NCBI RefSeq assembly: GCF_040712315.1
Contig: NC_134015.1
Span: forward strand, 12,792,945 to 12,856,944
Direction: 5' to 3'
Source of the DNA: Castanea sativa
Lineage: Eukaryota > Streptophyta > Magnoliopsida > Fagales > Fagaceae
Length of the DNA: 64,000 bases
A program made the translations under genes and the position numbers. Positions 11,620 through 23,053 of this stretch are shown here, piece after piece (positions within the stretch are counted from its first letter, which is position 1; each line of letters starts with the position of its first letter). The notes beneath the pieces are model-generated. The model saw nothing but the letters and a program-made list of their open reading frames with translations. It was not told the DNA's origin and did not search any database.

Positions 11620-12102
11620 AAACTTCATTTTTCCCCCCATCCGAGGAGAGAAATGGAGTTTCGAACCAACAGCGCAGTCTCTACACACTTTACGAACCGC
11701 AACATGTGTTGGGGTTATCTCGTTTCTTTTAAACCACCCTTGACGCTTCGAAACCCGGAATACCCGTATTAATGACTGCAAGTTACGTTTTTCCCCACGT
11801 TCAACGGTGAGATGCACATCCAATGGTTCAGGTTCTTTCTCAGAATTTGGGCAGGATAACTCTGATTCTAGGCCGCCTCCCATATGCCAAAACGCCTAGG
11901 AAATCTAATCTCCATCCATCCTTTCAGAAATCAATCACATCTAAGAATTACTCATTCTCTTTTCTCTCAAAAAGCTCGTGAAGAATCGCCTAACTATTGC
12001 CCGTAAGTTCTCAATTTTCTCTATTCATTTCTCCTCAACTATTATCCTCGGCCACCAATTACACCCTTCCCCTCTCCAAACATACATTCACACCTCCACC
12101 AA

Positions 12103-14660
12103 ATGGGTAGATTTAAGTGTTTAGTAGATACCGACACCGGTATGGAGGGTTTTCGGGCTAAATATAATATTCCCCAAGACATAGGCTTGAGATATTACCC
12201 TGTAGAAGCCATAGGTAACGCTAGAGAAGAGGGAGAAGTTATCATCCCTATTATTGCATTCCTAGAGGGTGGGATGACCCTTCCCATGAGAAACGTAACC
12301 AGCGAGTACCTACGTAGTCATAGGTTATCCCCAGATCAATGCACACCAAATGTGTTTAGAATCTTAGGTTGTGTCGATGCTCTAAATGAACAAATGGGTC
12401 TGAACCTCACATGGCACAACGTCGTTTACATGTACGAGTGCCAAAAACTTAAAGACGTAGGATACTACCTTAAATCTAGATCTAGCATTGTTAGGCTCAT
12501 ATCCTGTCTTCCCAAATCCAACAAAGGCATGAAAGACGACTATTTTATCGCCTCAGGAAATTGGTCTGACGGTCCTCATTGTCCAGTCAAATGGAGAGAC
12601 CTAGGTGTGACTCCATAGGAGTTAGATTCCCTAACCTGTGACTTAGTCCTATTAACTTCACCATTTTTAGTTATCTTGTTTGTTTTCCCTTTTTACCTAA
12701 TATTCGCTTCTGACCTAACTACACTTGTCTTTTTGGATGTTGTTGCAGACAAACAACGCGTACGACCTTGTTTAAGTCTTTGCAGCGTCGCAGATCTCAA
12801 TCACGTCCTTCGATCCGAAGTGTTCGTAAGCGAAGACCTGCAAGTGAGGGCAGCCCATCTGATATTGGGATACGATCCTTTATCAAATAATTTCCAAGAG
12901 ATTGGCGACGCGATCACTGCAGGCGACCAGAGACGTAAAAGGATAGATATTTCAGGACCGAGCTTCCTTTCTACCCACGAACTTCCAAACAACCCCTCCG
13001 TCATCTTGTACTCTCGCCCCATTGCAGCAGTTCCTTTCTCGGTGCATTCCTAGACAACAAACATCCGAGAAGAACTGACATCTTCACAACAATCGCTTGA
13101 CGAGGAAATTGATCAGTTTCGTCTTGAAGAAGCTAAGAGACCTCAAGAGGATAACCTCGTTATCCTCTCGGACGAAGAACACGTGCCTGTAGAAACATCT
13201 GGCATAAAGGATTTGAAAATAGCACAGCCCAACTCTAGCTCCGAGGAAGACAACATGTCTACTCTTAGAAAGCTGTTGTCTAGGAAGGGCACACAGGCCT
13301 GCAAAAAGGGGGCGGTTGGGTCGCAACCCCCTCCCATTCTGCCACCACCTCCTCCTCCCACCAATCCTAAGATTCACGCCCCGAATCCTAAGAGGAAGAG
13401 GAAGAACAAAGCCGAGGAAGCAGAGGTGGAGAGGCAGAAAAAACTTAAGCAACAACAACAATAGCAGAAAGCAGGCAAAGGTAAAATGCATTCCTCTTCG
13501 GTAGAAAGTGGGGATATACACGACCTGGTCGAGGTACGCTGGGCACAGGCTAATTGGTCTCTCGACCTAAAACTAGATGGGGCCCCCATTTCCTATCAGT
13601 CTGGCATCAAGGCATTCCAGCAAGGACATGCTCATCACTTGGCCGACGCACTGGAACAGCCTCTTCTCCTACCGAAGGGCATAGAGGCTCTAGATAAGAT
13701 GACTCAGCCATATCTCTTTCTCTCCCTAAAAAGAGACTTGGCTTTGGTAAGTGTCCTTCAATTATTTCCATAATGCATGTGCTAAATGAATTTGCTTCAA
13801 CAAGAGTTCATTTGTTCAATATTTCAATGCAGGCCATTCAGGAAGTCTTCGCTACAAAGAGATGGGTGGAAGACTCTCAGAAAAAGGCTACAGCCGAACT
13901 CCAGGTCAGAATCGATACTGAGAAGGCCTTAGGCCAAGCCCTAGCGGAGAACGAGGATCTGACCAAGAAGTTGGCAGATGAAAAGAGGGAGAGAAATGGT
14001 GCCGAGGTCAACCTTAAAACAATCAAAACGGAAGTGGAGGGGCAACGCAAACTCCTGCACCAAAAGGATGAGGACCTGTCTAAGGCTCAGCAAGAAAACT
14101 TTGACTTAAATAAAGAGCTTGCTTGAGCGGAGGAGGAGGCTCGTACCCTCAAGGAAACCATGGAGGCTGCTAGGAAAGCTGCTTTCAATGAAGGGGTTAA
14201 GACAACAGAAGATCGGCTAACAGAGGATTTGGCAGAGCTATGTAGGCAGTACTGCCAACAAGTATAGGCAGAAGCTCTGAACATGGCTGGAATTCCCTCG
14301 ACCTCGGAGTTGAGGAAACTTGAGAATATTTGGATTCCCCGGGACATCCAAGTGTTCGAAGAGCTTCCTCTTGTCACGCCTACCCCCGAGACTGCACCTT
14401 TAACACAGCCATCCATCATCCAAGATCCCATTTCCACTCCTAAAGAACCTGTTGGTTCCAACAAAGAGAAGGAACAGGGTAGCGAAGCCGAGAAGTGCCT
14501 GAGCAAGGATGCCGAGCCAAACATTCCTCCAACAATGGAAAAAGACAAAGGGAAACAAGTCCAGACCTTATTTGAAATGGAACTTAAACAAATAGAGGAG
14601 GTGGATATGACCAAAGAAGTTGCCAGCAGGTCCAAACAAGACCCCCCCACCAAGACTTAA
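12103..14660 (+). pseudogene. Spliced antisense extra gene of the Tat element, with four nonsense mutations
   Basis: Three exons can be read on the strand opposite to gag-pol: 12103-12604, 12749-13746 and 13833-14660. The introns 12605-12748 (GTGTGA...TTGCAG, phase 1) and 13747-13832 (GTAAGT...ATGCAG, phase 0) keep the frame, giving 776 codons. Stops interrupt it at 13051 (TAG), 13462 (TAG), 14124 (TGA) and about 14264 (TAG). Residues ~50-110 (FLEGGMTLPM, LSPDQCTPNVFRILG) resemble the plant 'putative gypsy-type transposon' domain (PF04195-like). Then come a proline run with a basic patch (near 13340-13440) and a long Glu/Lys coiled coil (13840-14120). Extra ORFs, some antisense, are known in Tat elements, but their job is unknown. 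A CT-rich leader with a possible further donor (GTAAGT at 12003) lies upstream. Confidence 0.8.
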
Positions 14661-14999
14661 AACGTAGGCCAGTTAGGACCCCATCTTCCTTATGTAATGA
14701 ATTTTTTGGTATTAAGGGTTTTATCTTAACTGTTTTATTTCAAAGTTTCATTTCCAATGTATCTCTTGACAAAAATTAATGAGAAACTTGAAGGGTTGTT
14801 CTTCAACTGATTTCCAATCTCCAATAGTAAAATACTAATTCACTTTTCCTTAATGTGAATTATATGCATGAACTGTAATAGATGAAGTACAACAACATAC
14901 AATTTAAGACTTAACTTGGTAATTAGTTTGGGGTATAAAGCAAACCATTAATCTTACCATAGTTTATCAATACGTCAATTTCCATGAGGCATGTAACCA
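14661..14999. other. Spacer between antisense gene and tandem array
   Basis: AT-rich non-coding part of the Ty3 element. It may include the terminator region of the antisense gene and degenerate edges of the tandem array. No gene seen. Confidence 0.5.
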
Positions 15000-16110
15000 C
15001 ATGACATGGTTTCTGTTTGATACTTAGAGAAATGGACCTGACGTAATGTTAATTTCCCCGAAATAGAAAGCCCGAGGACCCAATGTAACTAAGGTTCTGT
15101 TTAACATTCAATAAGATATCAATTTTCACAAGGTACATGATTCGAGGACCATCCATGATCAAGTTTCTGTTTGATATTTATAACAAATAGATCGCAATGT
15201 TAATTTTCCCAAAGTAAAAGGTCCGAGGACCCGACGTAACCAAGGTTCTGTTTAACATTGAATAAGATATCCATTTCCACAAGGTTCGTGATCCGAGGAC
15301 CATCCATGACCAAGTTTCTGTTTGATATTTATAACAAATAGATCGCAATGTTAATTTCCCCAAAGTAGAAGGTCCGAGGACCCGACGTAACTAAGGTTCT
15401 GTTTAACATTGAATAAGATATCAATTTCCACAAGGTTCGTGGTCCGAGGACCATCCATGACCAAGTTTCTGTTTGATATTTATAACAAATATATCGCAAT
15501 ATTAATTTTCCCAAAGTAGAAGGTCCGAAAACCCGACGTAACTAAGATTTTATTTAACATTGAATAAGATATCAATTTTCACAAGGTTCGTGATCCGAGG
15601 ACCATCCATAACCAAGTTTCCGTTTGATATTTATAACAAATAGATCGCAATGTTAATTTCCCTAAAGTAGAAGGTCCGAGGATTCGACATAACTAAGGTT
15701 CTGTTTAACATTAAATAAGATATCAATTTCCACACGGTTCGTGGTCCGAGGATCATCCATGACCAAGTTTCTGTTTGATATTTATAACAAATAGATCACA
15801 ATGTCAATTTTTCCAAAGTAGAAGGTCTGAGGACTCGACGTAACTAAGGTTCTGTTTAACATTGAATAAGATATCAATTTTCACAAAGTTCGTAATTCGA
15901 GGACCATCCGTGACCAAGTTTCTCTTTGATATTTATAACAAATAGATCCCCATTTTAATTTTTCCAAAGTAGAAAGTCCGAGAACTCGACGTAACTAAGA
16001 TTCTGTTTAACATTGAATAAGATATCAATTTTCACAAGGTTCGTGGTCTGATGACCACCCATGACCAAGTTTCTGTTTGATATTTATAACAAATAGATCA
16101 TAATACAACA
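15000..16110. repeat. 151-bp tandem array inside the Ty3 element
   Basis: About seven copies of a ~151-bp unit. The marker 'caagtttctgtttgatattt' recurs near 15162, 15311, 15461, 15613, 15762, 15913 and 16064. Each unit looks like a dimer of two ~75-bp halves that share 'aatttcc.caa', 'ggtccgaggac' and 'ttctgttt'. It lies between integrase and the antisense gene, the place where Tat elements often carry satellite-like repeats. Open frames across it (15178-15363, 15329-15514) are repeat artefacts. Confidence 0.92.
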
Positions 16111-16148
16111 TAATGATAATTGAACGAAAATGACAAAAGTGTGTTTCA

Positions 16149-19100
16149 TTAATAGTAATATATTCGCAAGTTATTTACATTCCAAGGACGTTGTACAATT
16201 TTTTCATCTAGATCAGCTAAGCGATACGACCCTATACCCGCAATAAAGGTGATTTGGTATGGTCCTTCCCAGGTAGGTGCTAACTTTCCCCACGCTGGAT
16301 TCCTGGAAGTACCCATAACTTTCCTCAAGACCAAATCTCCAAGCGCAAGTGGCCTTAGTTTCACATGATCATCATATCCTCGTTTGAGCTTGTGTTAATA
16401 GTAAGCCAGTTGAACCATGGCGGCCTCTCGCCGCTCCTCAACCAGATCCAGGCTTTTCTCTAGCAAACCCTCGTTATCTTCTAGGTTGAAAGAGCTTGTC
16501 CTTAATGTCAGAAACCCAGATTCCAAAGGAATCACTGCCTCGGCCCCGTAAGTCATGGAGAATGGTGTTTCTCCTGTGGATCTTCGCGTTGTAGTCCGAT
16601 ACGTCCACAAAAAGTGTGGCAACTCTTCTACCCATCTACGCTTTGCGTCATCCAATCTCTTCTTGAGTCCACTGACTATAACTTTGTTAACAGCCTCGGC
16701 CTACCTATTTCCCTAAGGATAAGCTGGAGTGGAGTATCTGTTTGTGATGCCCAAGTCACTGCAATACTTTCTGAAAGCTTTACTATCAAACTGCACACCA
16801 TTATCTAAAATAAATGTGTGGGGTATCCAAATCTAGTGATAATGTTCTTCTAGACAAACTTCTTGGCGTCTACATCCCTAATATTTGATAAAGGCTCAGC
16901 TTTGACCCACTTGGTGAAGTAATCAGTTCCCACGAGTAGCCACCTTTTATTTCCCGCAGCTCTCGGGAAAGGCCCAACTATGTCCAGTCCCCATTGAGTT
17001 AATGGCTAGGGACTAGACAAAGGATTAAGGACACCACCGGGCTGATGGATGTTGGGCGCAAATCTCTGGCATTGGTCACATTTTCTCACATAGTCCTGAG
17101 CCTCTCTTTGCATATTGGGCCACCAATATCCTTGGGTCAGAGCTCTATGGGCTAAAGATCTCCCTCCAGTATGACTTCCGCAAATCCCCTCGTGCAATTC
17201 CTCCAAAAGTGCCTCCATCGCTTCAGGGTGTACACACAGCAGGTATGGTCCAGAAAAGGAGCGTTTATACAGCTTCTAATCCTCGGACAACCAGAATCGA
17301 GGTGCCTTTCGACGAGTCCTATCTGCTTCAGACTTCTCCTCGGGCAACACATTGCTTTTTAGAAAAGAAACTACGGGGTCCATCCAGCTAGGTCCGAGTT
17401 TTACCCGATGAATACGGATGGCACTTGCGATTGTTAAAGTAGGCTTCAGCAAGTCTTCGACGAGGATAACCCTAGGCAAGCCCTGAGCCGAGGATGTTGC
17501 CAGAGTGGCCAATGAGTCTGCATGTGTGTTTCTACTTCGAGAGACATGCGTCAGGATGAAAGAATCAAACTTGGAATGTAAACATTTGACCTTAGCCAGG
17601 TATTCTTGCATTCTCAGATCCCTTGCCTCTATGGTTCCCATCACCTGGCCCACGACTAACTGAGAATCCGATGACATATGAACTGACTTTCCCCCATTCT
17701 CTGGACCATACCCATACCACCTAAGATAGCTTCATACTCAACCTCGTTGTTAGTGGCCGAGAACGTCAATCTAAACGATTTTTCAAAGGTGATTCCTTTA
17801 GGGGATACCAAAATAAGTCTGATACCTGACCTTCTCTGATTCGTCGCCTCGTCAACATATACTTTCCAGACCAGAAGCCCTTCGTATGTGACCATGCCAA
17901 CTGATTTTTCATCCATGTGCGACTCCTTTGTGGTTTCTTCTAATGAGGGTTCGGCGAATTCTGCCACCAAATCGGCAAGGACCTGGCCCTTCACGGAGGT
18001 GCGAGGCATATATTTGATATCGAAAGCTCCCAAAATAGTTCCCCACTTGGCTACCCTCCCTGAGTAGTCAGTGCTTCGCAATATCGACTTGAGAGGAAGT
18101 TAAGTCAAAACCATAATGATGTGGGATTGGAAGTAATGAAGAAGCTTCTGCGTAGCATGAACTACGGCCAAAATTGCCTTCTCCAAAAGTAGATATCGCA
18201 CTTCGGCTTCATTCAAAGATTTGCTAATGTAGTAAACCGGTCTCTGTACTCTATTGTCGTCCCGTATTAAAACCAAACTGACTACATGGATAGCTACAAC
18301 TATGCATGCAAACAGGACTTCATCGATCTCCGGCCGAGACATGATGGGTAGCCGGAAAAGATACTCTTTAAGTTGATGAAAAGCCAAAGAACATTCCTTG
18401 GTCCATTCGAATCCTTTCCACTTATTCAGCAACTGGAAAAAGGGTCTGCACCTATCAGCGGGCCGAGAGATAAACCTGCTGAGAGCAGCAGTCATCCCAG
18501 TCAACTTTTGAACTTCCTTTGGATTTCGAGGTGGTTGCAAGCCATGGATGGCCCTGACCTGTGCCGGATTTACCTCTATTCCTCTATGAGTCACCATGTA
18601 GCCTAGGAACTTACTAGAGCCCACCCCAAAAGGCACTTGGAGGCGTTAAGGCGCAACTTATACTTCCTAAGCGTTTGAAAGGTGTCATCCAAATCTTTCA
18701 CATGTATAGGCACCGTCTTGCTCTTCACCACCATATCATCCACATATACGTCAATAGTCTTTCCAAGCTGCGACTCGAATATCCTAGTCATCATCCTTTG
18801 ATAAGTAGCCCCTGCATTTTTCAAACTAAATGGCATCACTTTATAGTGATAATTTCTCGTAGGAGTAATGAAGGCAGTTTTCTCCTAGTCATCCAACGCC
18901 AAAGGTATTTGGTGATAGCCTTGGAAGGCATCCAAAAAACTCATCCAAGGATGCCCAACTATGGCGTCCACCAGCTGATCAATGCGAGGCATTGGAAATG
19001 AGTCTTTGGGACAGGCTTTGTTCAAGTCTGTGAAGTCCACATATACTCTCCACTTCCTGTTCTTCTTTTTTACCACAATAGTATGCGCCAACCATTCTGG

Positions 19101-21476
19101 ATAGAAAACTTCTTTAATAGCCCCAGCCCTTTTGAGCTTAAGCACCTCCTCCTTGACGGCCTCGACATGTTCTTTGGAAGAACACCGAGGTGGTTGCCTC
19201 TTGGAAACAACGGCAGGATTGACATTCAGATGATGGCAAATAAAGCTTGGGTCAACCCTCGGAGCCTCGTAGGGATCCCATGCAAATACATCAATATTGC
19301 TTTTCAAAAACATCACCAATTCCATCTTCTCTTGATGTGGTAGTCGTACCCCAACCTGAAAGAACCTTTTAGGGTCATCATTAATAAGAAATTTTTCCAA
19401 CTCTTCACACGTTGCCTCCTCTACTGTCACCGCACCGGGCGCATCTAGAGTCGTTAATTGCTATAAGTCTTCCGCAGCCGAGGCCGAGGATTCTGGTTTG
19501 GTCTAACGCAGTATTGCAGCCGATATGCATTGCTTTGCTACCAGTTGACTCCCAAGAATCTCCTCAATTTGTCCTCCCGACGGGAACTTTACTTTGAGAT
19601 GTAAAGTTGAGGAAACAACACCCAGGGCATGCAGCCAAGGTCTTGCAACGATGGCCGTATATGTGGAATAAGCGTCAACCACAATGAAATCCACATCAAT
19701 TGTTTCCGGACCTGACTACACCGACAAACTAATTTGTCCCTTTGGTATGACGGCCTTCCCTTCTAAGCTTATCAGTGGTGAATCGTAAGCCGTAAGATCC
19801 TCGAGTTTCAAATCGAGCCCCCTATACAAATCAGGGTACATAATATCCGCACCACTACCCTGATCGACCATCACCCTCTTTACATCGTAGTTCCCTATCC
19901 TTAGAGTAACCACCAGGGCGTCATTATGCGGTTGGATGGTCCCAACTTTATCTTCGTCCGAGAAGCCCAAAATAGGCAGAGAAGCACCTTTAATTCTTTT
20001 TAGCCTGGAGCCGGACTCCTCGGTGAGAAAATGTGATACGGACATCACCCTAGTAGGATAGGAACCAGTCCTGCCTAAGGCTGCAAGGATGACATTAATC
20101 GTTCCCAAGGGGGGCCGAGATGAATTATTCCTCTGGTTAATCAAACCCGAATTGCTTCCTTGCCCACTTGGCCGATATAAATGTTGCTTCAACTTTCCTT
20201 CACTGACCAGCTGTTTCAAATTATTCCAAAGTGTCTGGCAGTTCTCGGTAGTATGGCCTACATCTTGATGGTATTGGCAAACAAGGTTCTGATTTCGCTT
20301 CGTAGGGTCCCCTGCCATCTTACTAGGCCACTTGAAGTAGGGCTCCTTGCGGACTTTCTCCAACAATCGGTGCACAGGTTCTTGGAATACGGTGTTAACT
20401 ACTTGAGCAGTGGCTGAACCAGATTGCCCAAAGAAATCTCTCTTAGGCCTGTTGTCACTGTACCTATCCGACCTGAAATCCCTCCTCTCCTGAGGGATAA
20501 CCTTCGCCTTACCCTTACCTTGTTGTTGGTCTTCCTCAATCCTTTTATACTCGTCAATGTGATTCATGAGCCATGGTACACTCCGAACGGGCTTCTTGGT
20601 CAAAGATTTCCTAAAATCATGATCAGTTGGGAGGCCCACCTTGAAAGTGTTAATCGCCACTTCATCAAAATCGCTGTCGATTTCATTAATCATCTCCCAG
20701 TATCTGTTAGAATACGTTTTCAAGGTCTTACCCTCCCTCATGGCCATAGATAACAATGAGTCCAAAGGCCGAGGAACTCTGCTGCATGTAATGAATCGAG
20801 ACGCGAATGCCTTAGTGAGTTCCATGAAAGAATCAACAGAACCCGCCTTCAGTCCATTAAACCATCTCATAGCAACAGGTCTCAGGCTAGAGGGAAAGAC
20901 TTTACACATCAAGGTCTCGTTCTGAGAGTGTACCGTCATCCTCTGATTAAAATGACTCACATGCTTAACTAGGTCCGTCCTACCATTATAGATGGTGAAG
21001 GTGAGCTAGGTGAACCGTCGTGTAAGTCTTCCCTTCTTGATCCAACGTGAGAAATGGGACTTGGAGATCCGATGCAACACCCTGCTCATAGCGTCATTTC
21101 CTAAGCCCCTGGAGGGAAACTTTTTATGCCTACCACCCGGAAGCTCATCCTTCTCGTAAGAGAAGGTTTAGCTAAGAGAAGTCCTAGACCTTGGAATATA
21201 ACTGCTTCCCTAGGAGCCCCTAGAGGAAGGATCGGAAAGAGGTGAGGCTCGCCTTCATCTGACACGGCGTAATTTTTTCTTAAGGTGGTCAATCTCCTTC
21301 TGCATGGCCTTGGCGTCATCCTTATGGGTGGCTCTACTTCCACCACGCGAATGGCTTGCACCGGGGTGTACCGTATGCACACTTCCCTCTCGATCCCTCT
21401 GACGCTCGAGACGCTCAAAGTGATCTTCATCCTGGGACCCCTGAGACTCTGCACGATGTGTATCTAAGCCTGCCAT
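16149..21476 (-). pseudogene. Tat-lineage gag-pol polyprotein, decayed
   Basis: The chosen start is the ATG at 21476 (MAGLDTHRAESQ). In order: gag (to about 20250), a CQYHQDVGHTTENC zinc knuckle (about 20240-20280), protease with VDQGSGADI (about 19850), RT with FLDAFQGYHQIPL and YVDD (about 18735-18750), RNase H (about 18120-18640), a second RNase H with VYVDEAT and ATNNEVEYEA (about 17735-17865), integrase HHCC zinc region (17006-17218), the DDE part (about 16690-16990), and an integrase C-terminus ending at 16149. One frame is kept from 21476 to about 18640, broken only by stops. Frameshifts of one base occur near 18630, 17680 and 16840. About 11 TAG, 3 TAA and 1 TGA stops interrupt it. 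No chromodomain is seen. Key catalytic motifs are still legible, but no polyprotein can be made. Confidence 0.93.
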
Positions 21477-21505
21477 AACGTTCCAATTCCTTCAACACTA
21501 GGTTT

Positions 21506-21521
21506 CCCACAGACGGCGCCA
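21506..21521 (-). other. Primer binding site
   Basis: Two bases inside the 5' LTR, the minus strand reads TGGCGCCGTCTGTGGG. TGGCGCC-type primer sites are common in plant Ty3 elements. I did not assign the tRNA. Confidence 0.65.
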
Positions 21522-21523
21522 AT

Positions 21524-22304
21524 TGTAAGGGCAGAATTTGTGCTCGGTCCAGTCACCAGATGGACTCAGGCCAAAAGAGTTTTATACAATAAAATTTGTA
21601 GAGTATGGGCTTGAAACCTAGACTATGGATATTGGATAAAGAGGGGAATCAGGCTAGATTGTTGTTATCCGCGTGTTTAATAGATGAGAATAGTAAAGAA
21701 ACTCTCCTCGGACGTAAGCCAAGGACCACCTGTATTGCCTTTCTTTCTTTAAGAATAATATTACAACTACAGTTCGAGTATTCAAAAAATCCCCCCCTCT
21801 TCTTTTCCCTTCCTCCCTTTTTTATATCTCTCTCGTTCCCTTGTATCCCTCTTCTTCTTCCTTCCACGTGTATCGCAAATCTTTTCATTAGATAATTGTC
21901 TCATCCAGCACCTTCCTAAAATCTTCAAATACCAGCTGGAGGGCTGAACCTGACTGTTCAGAGGTCATTTTCCCATTAATGCGGCCAGGGAGGTAGGTGC
22001 AGATTCTTTAATGCGGTGATAGCAGCTTTTTCTCCTCTGATATTTCTCACATGTTCTTCCTTTTAACCATTGCATGGATCATGCCTTTACCCAACAGATC
22101 TTCCAGAATTCTGTCTCCAAGCCCCTTGGCATGACCCATGACCTTTACCGAACCCATCTGAGGAGACACTCCTCCTCGGACAACTCCTCCACCCCTTGTA
22201 GTGTGAACTGGCCTGTGGGCTTCAAAGACTCTGTTTGGACAGGCTTACTCCACCAAATCAGGCCCAAGGCCCAAATACATATTTTAACCATTTTACCCCC
22301 CACA
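21524..22304 (-). repeat. Ty3 element 5' LTR
   Basis: 781 bp, TGTAAGGGC...CCCCCCACA on the plus strand, with TACA/TGTA-type ends. It is homologous to 10823-11608 and, more distantly, to the solo LTRs at 49299-50048 (same orientation) and 45424-46227 (opposite orientation). Confidence 0.92.
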
Positions 22305-22631
22305 TGTCCTAAATTATTTATTTTTAGAGAGAGTTTTATTTCTTAATTTTGGAATCAAATGTGAGACCATATCATAAATATCCATTCAAGTGAGTTATTG
22401 TGTACAAAAACCAAAGAGTCTAAAATTAATGAACATAAAAATATTTTAAAAAATTGACAATTTACATTTCTACCCAATAACATTCTTACAAGACTTTTTA
22501 AAGAGTTAAAAAATATATATAAGAATGACTAGTAATAATATTTAAATCATATATGTAAGATTATTATACTGTGCATTTTAATGTGTATCTTTTAAGTATA
22601 CCCATGCATATGCATGGGGTTACAAGCTAGT

Positions 22632-23053
22632 TTAGTTTAATTGTAAACTTTCTATCCCTTGGTTACGCATGCACTAAAGCATACATCCACATGTCATGTT
22701 CCAAATAGTCCACTATAATCAACAATTTTCAATGGTCTTCTACTCAGTTTATCACACAACTTGAGCTAGGGATGTCTACTAACTGGTCAAACTCAACCCA
22801 CATAGCCAACCTAATGACCTGCAAATGGCTCCCAATGCACAAGCAGTCAAGTAGCAAGTCCTTCAATGTTAAAAATGTGGGTTTCGAGTAGTGTCTTAAG
22901 TCCCATATTAGAGTCAAGAATGATATTAAAATTAGGAAGGTAAGAGAAAAAAAAAATTAGACTAAATTTTTTAGTGTCTATACATAGATACTGTATGTAT
23001 AGTTAAGACAAAAGAATCAACCCCAAAGCAAATTATCCAACTAATATGATAAT
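22632..23053 (+). repeat. Old repeat array, middle part
   Basis: Continues the unit cut by the Helitron: 'tagtttaattgtaaactttc' then the usual unit order through 'ccaactaatatgataatt', where a solo LTR enters. Confidence 0.7.

Larger units (their letters stand above)
10823..22304 (-). mobile_element. Ty3-type LTR retrotransposon, Tat lineage, complete but inactive
   Basis: An 11.48-kb element with TGTCC target duplications at 10818-10822 and 22305-22309. The sense strand is minus: 5' LTR 21524-22304, primer site, gag-PR-RT-RNaseH-second RNaseH-integrase, 151-bp tandem repeats, an antisense extra gene, polypurine tract, 3' LTR 10823-11608. The second, archaeal-type RNase H and the lack of a chromodomain point to the Tat group of Ty3 elements, in which extra ORFs and repeat-rich 3' regions are known. 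The LTRs differ at roughly two dozen sites in the first ~300 bp by eye, so the insertion is not recent. Confidence 0.93.
5938..22631 (+). mobile_element. Non-autonomous Helitron, enlarged by nested insertions
   Basis: The left end reads TCTATATATATATAATAATA (a start at 5930 is also possible) and the right end reads GGGTTACAAG then CTAGT at 22627-22631, preceded by an 18-bp palindrome centred on CATGCATATGCATG (22601-22618). A TC start, a CTAGT end and a hairpin just upstream are the known Helitron hallmarks. The insertion lies between A and T, and the host repeat continues on both sides. Without the hAT and Ty3 insertions the Helitron is only about 1.1 kb. It has no Rep/helicase gene, so it is non-autonomous. 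Further TCTATATATA-type starts lie near 10377 and 10733. Confidence 0.7.

Noticed and set aside
14087..14653. Minus-strand frame of 188 codons
   Set aside because: It is the shadow of antisense-gene exon 3. The plus strand has the coiled-coil pattern and phase-matched introns, the minus frame has no domain.
15178..15514. Two near-identical 61-codon frames
   Set aside because: They come from the 151-bp tandem units, which are not multiples of three and carry stops in other copies.
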